Below are positions 1-4,976 of a stretch of DNA of 5,086 nucleotides, piece after piece. Within the stretch, counting starts at the first letter, position 1. The number at the start of each line of letters is the position of its first letter. The notes under the pieces are model-generated. The model ran no database searches. It saw nothing but the letters and a program-made list of their open reading frames with translations, and was not told the DNA's origin. The stretch is taken from assembly GCA_005773695.1 (NCBI GenBank), contig SXHM01000285.1:1-5086 (forward strand). The letters are read 5' to 3'. Position numbers and translations under genes: made by a program. Source of the stretch: Bacteroidota bacterium (GTDB taxonomy: Bacteria > Bacteroidota > Bacteroidia > SXHM01).

Positions 1-4
1 CATT

Positions 5-721
5 ATGAAAACATTAAGTAAAGACTGGTTAATTGAAAATCATATTGATGTAGAGTATAAAAGGTATGTGTTGTTGGCATATCTTCAAGAGGTAAGTAAT
101 AATTTTGATCGCAACATGTTGTATCCCTTTCTTGCCGACTTAATTCAACATTACATGAATTTGAAAAATTTTAAACAAGACACCGAAAAGTTGACTTCTT
201 CTTTTCCGCAAAAAATTAAGTCGGTTGACATGCAGAAGAATAGATTAATTTTTGAAAAACTTTATGAAAACGATGATTTGATTCAGGAACTGAACGAAAT
301 TATTACATACTCTATTCCCCAGTTTGAACGCTATTTGAATGAGGGAAAAAAGATTTACGATTTTGTAGAGAAAAAATTGCACATCACTCAGGTTGGTTTA
401 TTACCTCTTTACTCAGGCGAGGGTTATATGTTGCTCAGTAATGGAGAAGATTTACAAACCTTGGTTTATGAATATCAGATGACAGTTTTTGAACAAGCAA
501 CCGAGAAGTTCAGAGCTATTCATACCAATTACATTACATCCTATAAGCGAAGTATTATCAATACCAACGAAAATATAAAACGTGATTTAATTCGCAGCAA
601 TAAAAAATATCCGAATCCGGCAACCTTTGCTGTGGAGTCTGAAATGAATGTGCCGGTTAATGCTACTTTATTGCCTATTGCAAAAAGATCGTTAGCTGCT
701 TACGTTTCAACTATTTCTTAG
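5..721 (+). CDS. Uncharacterised protein, probably soluble, 238 aa
   Basis: I do not recognise a named family, although it reads like a conserved Bacteroidota hypothetical protein. It starts with ATG at base 5; the frame is still open to the window edge, so an upstream start cannot be excluded, but the polar N-terminus (MKTLSKDWLIENHIDVEYKR) looks natural. There is no signal peptide, lipobox or membrane segment, so it is probably cytoplasmic. The sequence is rich in Asn, Lys, Glu, Tyr and Leu and appears mostly helical: residues about 15-60 (YVLLAYLQEVSNNF, MLYPFLADLIQHYMNL) and about 75-125 suggest long amphipathic helices. A mixed section around residues 128-160 (ITQVGLLPLYSGEGYMLLS) is followed by another helix near 160-200. 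No catalytic motif is apparent. It is the only plus-strand gene and ends 11 bases inside the 3' end of the facing DUF218 gene. Coding status is well supported by length and composition; function is unknown. Confidence 0.85.
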   Translation: MKTLSKDWLIENHIDVEYKRYVLLAYLQEVSNNFDRNMLYPFLADLIQHYMNLKNFKQDTEKLTSSFPQKIKSVDMQKNRLIFEKLYENDDLIQELNEIITYSIPQFERYLNEGKKIYDFVEKKLHITQVGLLPLYSGEGYMLLSNGEDLQTLVYEYQMTVFEQATEKFRAIHTNYITSYKRSIINTNENIKRDLIRSNKKYPNPATFAVESEMNVPVNATLLPIAKRSLAAYVSTIS

Positions 722-1391
722 TTGAGGTGGTGGTGTTGTATAAATCGTGGCGAATATTTTTTCCGCGCGTTCCGGCAAAACGTTTATAGAAACTTTCGCG
801 CTCCTCTATTGATACAAAATTTTCAACCAATGCTATTGATTCATCTATATCGGGATCAATTTTGGGGATTGAATCAAGAATGGGAAAAACAACCGGAAGG
901 AAATCAACGGGTATATCATATTTGTATGCAAATTTTTCTAAAATTTTTGACTGAAACGGATCACTGGTAAGTGCCACATTGGCGAAGCCCAAATTTTGAG
1001 AAAGTTTGTAAGAGTAAAATAAATTCTCGGTGCTGTGTTCAGCTTCTTTTTCCGTAAAAATATGTTCCTTTGGAACACCTAATTGCTCGGCATACAAAGC
1101 CATTACCTGCGCCTCAACATAAGGTGTATAAACAGCAGAACCTGAATAAATAATATTTTTTGCAATGCCTTTTTGGTATAGATATACCGACCAGTAAACC
1201 CTTGCTTTCATTGTTGAACTCCACATTCCGTTTTCAAGCGGAACTCCGGGAACAATAATGGCATCATACGGTGTTTGGTATAATGCCTTGTTAAATTTTT
1301 TCTGCGCTGTATAAGTAAAACACCCAGCCAATATCATTGAACCAACTCCCAAAATGAGAACACGGAAATAGATATGTTTGAGTAGTTTCAT
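711..1391 (-). CDS. DUF218 (YdcF/SanA/ElyC-like) envelope protein with lipoprotein signal
   Basis: A 226-residue protein of the DUF218 superfamily, whose characterised members (SanA, ElyC, YdcF) are linked to envelope integrity; the biochemical reaction is generally unknown. Visible family features are YDAIIVPGVP (42-51, first beta strand and Gly-rich turn), an Arg-containing helix (K62-A63-R64), IIYSGS (80-85), the Glu-Ala of YVEAQVMALY (E93), GVPKEHIFTE (105-114), the HSTENL signature (119-124) and LTSDPFQS (141-148). The usual His/Arg after the last strand is replaced by PFQSK. The N-terminus (MKLLKHIYFR, then a hydrophobic stretch) ends in LAGC, a good lipobox with Cys24, so it is probably a lipoprotein rather than the single-pass protein typical of SanA. 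I chose ATG at 1391; an in-frame TTG at 1409 adds six residues but spoils the signal peptide. Repeat element 1447-1507 lies upstream. Its 3' end overlaps the convergent gene by 11 bases. Confidence 0.85.
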   Translation of the reverse strand: MKLLKHIYFRVLILGVGSMILAGCFTYTAQKKFNKALYQTPYDAIIVPGVPLENGMWSSTMKARVYWSVYLYQKGIAKNIIYSGSAVYTPYVEAQVMALYAEQLGVPKEHIFTEKEAEHSTENLFYSYKLSQNLGFANVALTSDPFQSKILEKFAYKYDIPVDFLPVVFPILDSIPKIDPDIDESIALVENFVSIEERESFYKRFAGTRGKNIRHDLYNTTTSTKK

Positions 1392-1446
1392 ACTTATATA
1401 AACCAACAAATTGCTTTTTTGTTGTGTAAAAATGAAGTTTTATTTT

Positions 1447-1507
1447 GTCATGCTGAACTTGTTTCAGCATCTCTTGAAGAGAGACCCTGAAACAAGTTCA
1501 GGGTGAC
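1447..1507. repeat. REP/BIME-like inverted pair, element A (CTGAA core)
   Basis: Two inverted units, each GTCA plus a 19-base stem-loop. The plus-strand unit is GTCA (1447-1450) with TGCTGAACTTGTTTCAGCA (1451-1469), a 7-bp perfect stem with loop CTTGT. The minus-strand unit has TGAC at 1504-1507 with CCCTGAAACAAGTTCAGGG (1485-1503), again a perfect 7-bp stem. The two halves can also pair with each other over most of their length, but then the outer and inner two-base patches mismatch (TG/CA against CC/GG), whereas each half alone is fully paired. The 15-base spacer contains TCTCTT-G-AAGAGA, itself palindromic. The element lies 5 bases after the xth stop codon. The architecture resembles REP pairs (tetranucleotide plus stem-loop) mobilised by RAYT transposases; assignment to that class is inference. 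No T-tract follows on either strand, so it is not a standard terminator. Confidence 0.85.
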
Positions 1508-1512
1508 GAAGA

Positions 1513-2277
1513 CTAGAAATCTACTTCTACCATCAGCGGACAATGGTCTGAATGTTTTGCCATCGGAAAAATAGCAGCGCGTTTTAATTTGCTTTCAAGT
1601 GGTTTGCTCACCATGTGGTAATCAATGCGCCATCCAAGGTTTTTGGCTCTTGCATTTGCACGGAAGGTCCACCAGGTATAGTTATGTGGCTCGTTGTTGA
1701 AATGGCGAAACGAATCAACAAAGCCGCTTTCAATAAAATTCCCTATCCACTCGCGTTCTTCGGGTAAAAAACCCGATGAGTCTTTGTTGCCTATCGGATT
1801 GTGAATGTCGATCGGTTTATGGCAGATGTTATAATCACCCGAAATAATGAGGTTGGGGCGTTGCTTTTTCAGCTCATTAATATAGTTCTGGAAATCGCCC
1901 AGCCACTGCATTTTAAATGCTTGACGTTCGTCACCACTTGAACCCGATGGATGATAAACACTCAAAACCGAAACATTCCCATAATCTGCGCGGATAACTC
2001 TTCCTTCACGGTCATAAATGTTTATTCCGCATCCAAAATGAATTTTATCGGGTTCGCGCTTGGTAAGAATGGCAACACCGCTGTATCCTTTTTTTTCTGC
2101 GGGATGCCAGTAGTGTTTATATCCTAAATGTTCAAATATACCGACATCAAATTGTGTGGGGTCAGCTTTTATTTCCTGGAAACAAACAATATCGGGATCG
2201 GCAGCAATTATCCAATCGGCAAGGCCTTTACTTAAGGCTGAACGTATGCCATTTACATTGTAAGAAACAATTTTCAT
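1513..2277 (-). CDS. xth: Exodeoxyribonuclease III family AP endonuclease
   Basis: A full-length (254 aa) exonuclease III/AP endonuclease of the EEP phosphohydrolase fold, a cytoplasmic enzyme that incises DNA at abasic sites in base excision repair and removes 3' blocking groups in a metal-dependent reaction. All family landmarks are present: YNVNGIR with N7, CFQEIKAD with the metal ligand E35, VYHPSG with Y108, ISGDYN with D148 and N150 (GDYN in place of the common GDFN), SGFLPEEREW (168-177), the DNA-contact segment YTWWTFRANARAKNLGWRID (200-219) with D219, and KHSDHCP with the catalytic D244-H245 pair. The gene starts with ATG at 2277, only three bases (AAA) after the stop of the upstream lipoprotein gene, so translational coupling is likely; no Shine-Dalgarno sequence is seen. 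Repeat element A begins 5 bases after its stop. The family assignment is secure; preference between exonuclease and AP endonuclease activity cannot be read from sequence. Confidence 0.97.
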   Translation of the reverse strand: MKIVSYNVNGIRSALSKGLADWIIAADPDIVCFQEIKADPTQFDVGIFEHLGYKHYWHPAEKKGYSGVAILTKREPDKIHFGCGINIYDREGRVIRADYGNVSVLSVYHPSGSSGDERQAFKMQWLGDFQNYINELKKQRPNLIISGDYNICHKPIDIHNPIGNKDSSGFLPEEREWIGNFIESGFVDSFRHFNNEPHNYTWWTFRANARAKNLGWRIDYHMVSKPLESKLKRAAIFPMAKHSDHCPLMVEVDF

Positions 2278-2280
2278 TTT

Positions 2281-2574
2281 CTACTTTTTCAAACAATCGT
2301 AATGATTGTCTTCCATCGATTTTTTGTTTTCACTTCCACAGATGTCATTCATTTCATCGTTATTGTAAGTACAGGTGTAGCCCTGACTTTCAAGGTATGC
2401 TTTCCATGATTCGATGGAATAACCGTTGAGAATAGAATCGCCATCACAGCCGGCTACAATAATTCCTCCGTTTTGACAGGTGCCACATTTTTTTGTACAA
2501 TCATAACATTGGTTGCAGCTTGATGCGAAGAGGATGAGCGAAAGAATGGAAGTAAAAAGTAGTGTATTTTTCAT
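2281..2574 (-). CDS. Small cysteine-rich lipoprotein, 97 aa
   Basis: The N-terminus MKNTLLFTSILSLILFASSC is a typical short Bacteroidota lipoprotein signal, with cleavage before C20 (box ASSC, looser than the enterobacterial LxGC consensus). The mature chain of about 78 residues has eight further cysteines (23, 26, 30, 33, 43, 68, 79, 94), an even number after the lipidated one. The first five cysteines of the mature protein form a tight cluster, CNQCYDCTKKCGTC (20-33, spacing CX2CX2CX3CX2C). The rest is polar and acidic with no recognised catalytic motif. Disulfide pairing in the periplasm or on the surface is more likely than metal binding, but the CX2C pairs allow either. Start ATG is at 2574, with repeat element B upstream. 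The stop is three bases before xth, so the two are probably co-transcribed. Function is unknown; similar Cys-rich small lipoproteins occur in Bacteroidota (from memory). Confidence 0.85.
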   Translation of the reverse strand: MKNTLLFTSILSLILFASSCNQCYDCTKKCGTCQNGGIIVAGCDGDSILNGYSIESWKAYLESQGYTCTYNNDEMNDICGSENKKSMEDNHYDCLKK

Positions 2575-2610
2575 GTTTGTATTTTTTGCAATTATACTAA
2601 AAGTTGTTGT

Positions 2611-2669
2611 GTCATGCTGAGCATAGTCGAAGCATTTTAGAATTACGGTTCGACTACGCTCACCGTGAC
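2611..2669. repeat. REP/BIME-like inverted pair, element B (TGAGCATAGTCGAA core)
   Basis: Two inverted units flanked by GTCA (2611-2614) and TGAC (2666-2669). The plus-strand half is TGCTGAGCATAGTCGAAGCA (2615-2634); the minus-strand half occupies 2646-2665 and reads CGGTGAGCGTAGTCGAACCG on that strand. Each 20-base half can fold on its own: a 4-bp clamp (TGCT/AGCA or CGGT/ACCG), then GA pairing with TC across a 6-base loop, leaving a 2-base GA bulge. The clamps differ between the halves but stay complementary within each. The spacer is 11 bases. It lies 7 bases after the lpxB stop and 36 bases before the lipoprotein start, so it would be in the mRNA between them. No T-tract follows, so it is not a classical terminator. 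Confidence 0.85.
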
Positions 2670-2676
2670 AAACTGC

Positions 2677-3768
2677 TTACCGTAACAGCATTTCATAAAT
2701 TGTTTTAGCAGCCCTTGAAGAAGCTCCACCGGCACCTAGTTTTTCTCTAAGCAGTGCATACTCTTTTTTCATTTCAGCAATGCGTTGTTTGTTTTCTAAT
2801 AGTTCTTTCAATTCTTTTTCAATGTTGGCAGCATTCATTTCTTCCTGTATTAGTTCCTTTACTACTTCTTTGTCCATAATGAGGTTTACAAGCGAAATGT
2901 AGTTCACTTTTATCAGCCATTTTGCAATTTGGTATGATATTCCGCTGCCTTTATAACAAACTATTTCAGGAGCTCCGTAAAGTGCGGTTTCCAATGTTGC
3001 AGTGCCGGAGGTAACTAATGCAGCGCTTGCTTTTTCGAGCAGTGAATAGGTTTGTCCGAATACAATCTGCACATCTTTTTTTGTAATGAATTGTTTGTAA
3101 AAACTTTCGTCAACCGAAGGAGCTCCTGCAATTACAAATTTGTATTCCGGAAATTTTGTAACAACGTTCAGCATTTCGGGAAGCATGACAGAGATTTCTT
3201 GTTTGCGGCTTCCGGGAAGAAGGGCAATGAGCCTCTCTGTTCCCCTCTCCTCCGGAGAGGGGTTAGGGGTTAGGATATCTAATAGTGGATGCCCCACATA
3301 TTCCACTTCATAATTCCACTTCTGATAAAACTCTTTTTCAAACGGAAGTATGACAATCATTTTGTCAACACAGGCTTTTATTTTCTTTATGCGTGATGCT
3401 TTCCATGCCCATACCTGCGGAGAAATATACCAAATGGTTTTTATGCCCTGTTCTTTTACAAACGGTGCTATGCGCAGATTGAAGCCCGGATAATCCACAA
3501 AAATTACGGTGTCGGGTTTCCATTCAACAATGTCTTTTTTACAAAGGTTAATGTTGGCGAAAATGGTGCGGATATTCATCAACACTTCGGTAAAACCCAT
3601 AAAGGCAAGCTCGCGATAATGCTTGATGATTGTTCCTCCTGCTGCCTGCATTTTATCACCTCCCCAGCAACGGAACTCGGCATTGCTATCGAGCTTATTC
3701 AGCTCTTTTATAAGGTTACTGGCGTGCAAATCACCTGAGGCTTCACCGGCTATGAGGTAGTATTTCAT
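2677..3768 (-). CDS. lpxB: Lipid A disaccharide synthase (GT19)
   Basis: A 363-residue glycosyltransferase of family GT19 that joins UDP-2,3-diacylglucosamine and lipid X to form the lipid A disaccharide at the inner face of the cytoplasmic membrane. Landmarks in order: YLIAGEASGDLHA (4-16); MGFTEVL (57-63); VDYPGFN (91-97), whose D92 corresponds to the catalytic Asp98 of E. coli; WYISPQVWAWK (113-123); VGHPLLD (158-164); ALLPGSRKQEI (182-192), whose R188 corresponds to E. coli Arg201; LVTSGTATLETAL (251-263) and the nucleotide-binding Pro-Glu region around 267-274. Length is normal. The linker between VGHPLLD and ALLPGSR carries LTPNPSPEERGT, encoded by a palindromic repeat (3238-3273). Start is ATG at 3768 with no Shine-Dalgarno. 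Elements C and B lie on its 5' and 3' sides, and a tandem repeat sits in its leader. An lpxB gene implies a lipopolysaccharide-bearing Gram-negative cell. Confidence 0.97.
   Translation of the reverse strand: MKYYLIAGEASGDLHASNLIKELNKLDSNAEFRCWGGDKMQAAGGTIIKHYRELAFMGFTEVLMNIRTIFANINLCKKDIVEWKPDTVIFVDYPGFNLRIAPFVKEQGIKTIWYISPQVWAWKASRIKKIKACVDKMIVILPFEKEFYQKWNYEVEYVGHPLLDILTPNPSPEERGTERLIALLPGSRKQEISVMLPEMLNVVTKFPEYKFVIAGAPSVDESFYKQFITKKDVQIVFGQTYSLLEKASAALVTSGTATLETALYGAPEIVCYKGSGISYQIAKWLIKVNYISLVNLIMDKEVVKELIQEEMNAANIEKELKELLENKQRIAEMKKEYALLREKLGAGGASSRAAKTIYEMLLR
3238..3273 (-). repeat. In-frame palindromic repeat inside lpxB, encodes LTPNPSPEERGT
   Basis: On the plus strand CCCCTCTCC (3242-3250) and GGAGAGGGG (3254-3262) are perfect 9-bp arms around TCC, followed by the near-duplicate TTAGGGG TTAGGA (3263-3275). 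On the coding strand this reads as two CTAACCC-type copies and then the hairpin, translating to LTPNPSPEERGT (LpxB residues 166-177). The segment is much more GC-rich and G/C-skewed than its surroundings. I recall this string as a dispersed repeat in Bacteroidota and some other genomes, and the peptide as recurring in unrelated proteins; copy number here cannot be checked. It falls in the linker between the two Rossmann-like halves, where length varies among LpxB proteins. Exact insertion boundaries are uncertain. Confidence 0.75.
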
Positions 3769-3782
3769 TAGGGGTATTTAGC

Positions 3783-3814
3783 GAATTGGTGATTTGGTGA
3801 ATTAGTGATTTGTT
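3783..3814. repeat. Four-copy 8-bp tandem repeat in the lpxB leader
   Basis: The bases read GAATTGGT, GATTTGGT, GAATTAGT, GATTTGTT: four degenerate copies of an octamer, consensus GA(A/T)TT(G/A)(G/T)T, with copies 1 and 3 sharing GAATT and copies 2 and 4 sharing GATTTG. The array ends 14 bases upstream of the lpxB ATG (minus strand) and 11 bases from the edge of repeat element C. On the lpxB mRNA strand it is a purine-poor, A/C/T-rich stretch of CAC-AATT motifs. It may be a simple-sequence expansion; any effect on lpxB translation is unproven. Confidence 0.7.
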
Positions 3815-3825
3815 GCAGTTAGCCT

Positions 3826-3886
3826 GTCACGGTGAGCTTAGTCGAACCGCCATTATAATAAACCCTTCGACTACGCTCAGGGTGAC
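3826..3886. repeat. REP/BIME-like inverted pair, element C (TGAGC-TAGTCGAA core)
   Basis: The third copy of the same architecture: GTCA (3826-3829) and TGAC (3883-3886) flank two inverted 20-base halves. The plus-strand half is CGGTGAGCTTAGTCGAACCG (3830-3849); the minus-strand half at 3863-3882 reads CCCTGAGCGTAGTCGAAGGG on its own strand. Clamps are CGGT/ACCG and CCCT/AGGG, each complementary within its half but not between halves. The core is the same as element B except at one loop position (CAT, CGT or CTT). The spacer is 13 bases. It lies 6 bases after the stop of the membrane protein gene, in the 124-base gap before lpxB; the rest of that gap is the tandem repeat plus short AT-rich sequence. 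Confidence 0.85.
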
Positions 3887-3892
3887 ATACGT

Positions 3893-4186
3893 TTACATTC
3901 CCTGCCATTCCAATATTTTTAACACGGCTATTCCTGCTCCGAAAGCAAAGGTTGAAAACAATACACCGCGTGCCGATAATTCATAATCGTATTTCAGAAA
4001 CAGAAAAAAGGCGGCAAGGTTTCCAAGCAGGCTAAGGCTTAGCAGCTTTGCCAGTATCCCCGGTGAACTGAAAAGATATTCGGGTGTTACGCGGTTAAAC
4101 GTAAAACTGTGGAGCAGAAAGAATACGATGGAAGGAACAAGTATTCCGCAGATTATTCCTGTTATAACACTGTTCTTATTTACCAT
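3893..4186 (-). CDS. Small membrane protein with three predicted TM segments, 97 aa
   Basis: I do not recognise the family. Three hydrophobic stretches are visible: residues about 7-28 (after the short polar N-terminus MVNKNS), about 43-64 (GILAKLLSLSLLGNLAAFFLFL) and about 72-92. They are separated by a polar loop (NRVTPEYLFSSPG, 31-43) and a short charged turn (KYDYELSARG, 65-74). There is no cleavable signal or lipobox, so it should sit in the cytoplasmic membrane. Its ATG at 4186 lies inside the last codons of surE, an 11-base overlap in another frame, which predicts translational coupling; GTGGA 7 bases upstream is a weak possible ribosome-binding sequence. Its place between surE and lpxB is compatible with a role in envelope assembly, but nothing in the sequence shows a function. 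Confidence 0.8.
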   Translation of the reverse strand: MVNKNSVITGIICGILVPSIVFFLLHSFTFNRVTPEYLFSSPGILAKLLSLSLLGNLAAFFLFLKYDYELSARGVLFSTFAFGAGIAVLKILEWQGM

Positions 4187-4955
4187 TAAATTTCCACTTG
4201 TTTAAAACGGGAATTGCATGATGGGCTGTAAAATCAAACTGCACCGGAACCACCGAAACATAGTTGTTGGCAAGTGCCCACTCATCGGTATCGGTGCCTT
4301 TATCGTAGTTCTGAAACTTGCCTGTAAGCCAATAGTATTTGCGTTTGTAGGGGTCTTGCCTTTCGTCAAATTCTTCTTGCCATTTTGCATTGGCCTGACG
4401 ACAAATTTTTATCCCTTTTATCTGTTTTATTTTTTTGTCGGGGATGTTTACGTTTAGTAATGTTCCTTCGGGCAGACCGTGCTTTAAAACATTGGCGGCA
4501 ATTATCTGTGCATACTTTTTTGCAGGAGTAAAATCTGCATCCAATGAATAATTGAGTAGCGAAAAACCGATGGAAGGAATGCCTTCAATGCCGCCTTCCA
4601 TAGCTGCCGACATGGTTCCCGAATAAATTACATTGATGGAAGAATTGCTTCCGTGATTAATTCCAGAAACACATAAATCAGGTTTGCCGTGCAGTATTTT
4701 ATCAATGGCCAGTTTTACGCAATCAACGGGTGTGCCTGAGCATTGGTAACCGATTACTTCACCGTGATAGGTTGTTTTGTCCAGTCGCAATGGTTTGTTT
4801 ATTGTTATGGCATGTCCCATGCCTGATTGGGGACTATCGGGAGCTACCACTATTACATTGCCAAGTGGTTTCATGGCTTCTACCAGCGCCTGTATACCGG
4901 GGGCTGTTATGCCATCGTCATTGGTAACAAGGATGGTTGGTTTTTTAGTTTTCAT
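4176..4955 (-). CDS. surE: 5'/3'-nucleotidase SurE
   Basis: A 259-residue SurE-type phosphatase, a cytoplasmic metal-dependent enzyme that dephosphorylates nucleoside 5'- and 3'-monophosphates and, in some species, short polyphosphate; linked to stationary-phase survival. The N-terminal Rossmann-like domain shows ILVTNDDG (8-15) with the metal ligands D13 and D14, VVAPDSPQSGMGHAIT (36-51) with S44, and the segment GTPVDCVKLA (74-83). PDLCVSGINHGSN (92-104) contributes N100. YSGTMSAAMEG follows, and the C-terminal part has the usual LLNVNIP and dimer/tetramer arm (WLTGKF, TDTDEWALANNYVSVVPVQF). I chose ATG at 4955; an in-frame TTG at 4979 lies next to the hairpin and adds residues absent from the family. 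A possible Bacteroidota -7 box (TAGTTTTG, 4969-4962) would put transcription start almost at the ATG, but no convincing -33 partner is seen. The 3' end overlaps the membrane protein gene by 11 bases. Confidence 0.96.
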   Translation of the reverse strand: MKTKKPTILVTNDDGITAPGIQALVEAMKPLGNVIVVAPDSPQSGMGHAITINKPLRLDKTTYHGEVIGYQCSGTPVDCVKLAIDKILHGKPDLCVSGINHGSNSSINVIYSGTMSAAMEGGIEGIPSIGFSLLNYSLDADFTPAKKYAQIIAANVLKHGLPEGTLLNVNIPDKKIKQIKGIKICRQANAKWQEEFDERQDPYKRKYYWLTGKFQNYDKGTDTDEWALANNYVSVVPVQFDFTAHHAIPVLNKWKFNGK

Positions 4956-4976
4956 TGGTTGCAAAACTATTAAAAA

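Noticed and set aside
722..970. Plus-strand open frame after the first gene
   Set aside because: It lies wholly antisense to the DUF218 coding region and its Trp/Cys-rich start is not protein-like.
1392..1409. TTG start for the DUF218 gene
   Set aside because: The extra residues MLVYIS precede a complete lipoprotein signal that starts naturally at the ATG at 1391.
2154..2429. Plus-strand open frame antisense to xth and the lipoprotein gene
   Set aside because: Its composition (many His, Cys, Arg, Phe) is unlike the real genes and it overlaps two well-supported minus-strand genes.
2589..2596. Possible -7 box TATAATTG before the lipoprotein gene
   Set aside because: One mismatch to the consensus and no -33 partner; such AT-rich octamers are expected by chance.
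3238..3273. Frameshift or disruption of lpxB by the internal repeat
   Set aside because: The frame continues without a stop and all conserved blocks on both sides are intact, so the gene is judged functional.
1447..3886. The three palindromic elements as intrinsic terminators
   Set aside because: On the transcribed minus strand the sequences after them (AAAATAAAAC, ACAACAACTT, AGGCTAACTG) and on the plus strand (GAAGAC, AAACTG, ATACGT) have no T-tract.
1447..3886. A CRISPR array
   Set aside because: Only three inverted-pair elements more than 1 kb apart with genes between them; no regularly spaced direct repeats or spacers, and no cas gene.
4962..4969. Bacteroidota-type promoter TAGTTTTG upstream of surE
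   Set aside because: It fits the -7 consensus TAnnTTTG, but no TTTG at a suitable -33 distance is seen and the start would fall at the ATG; kept only as a remark in the surE entry.
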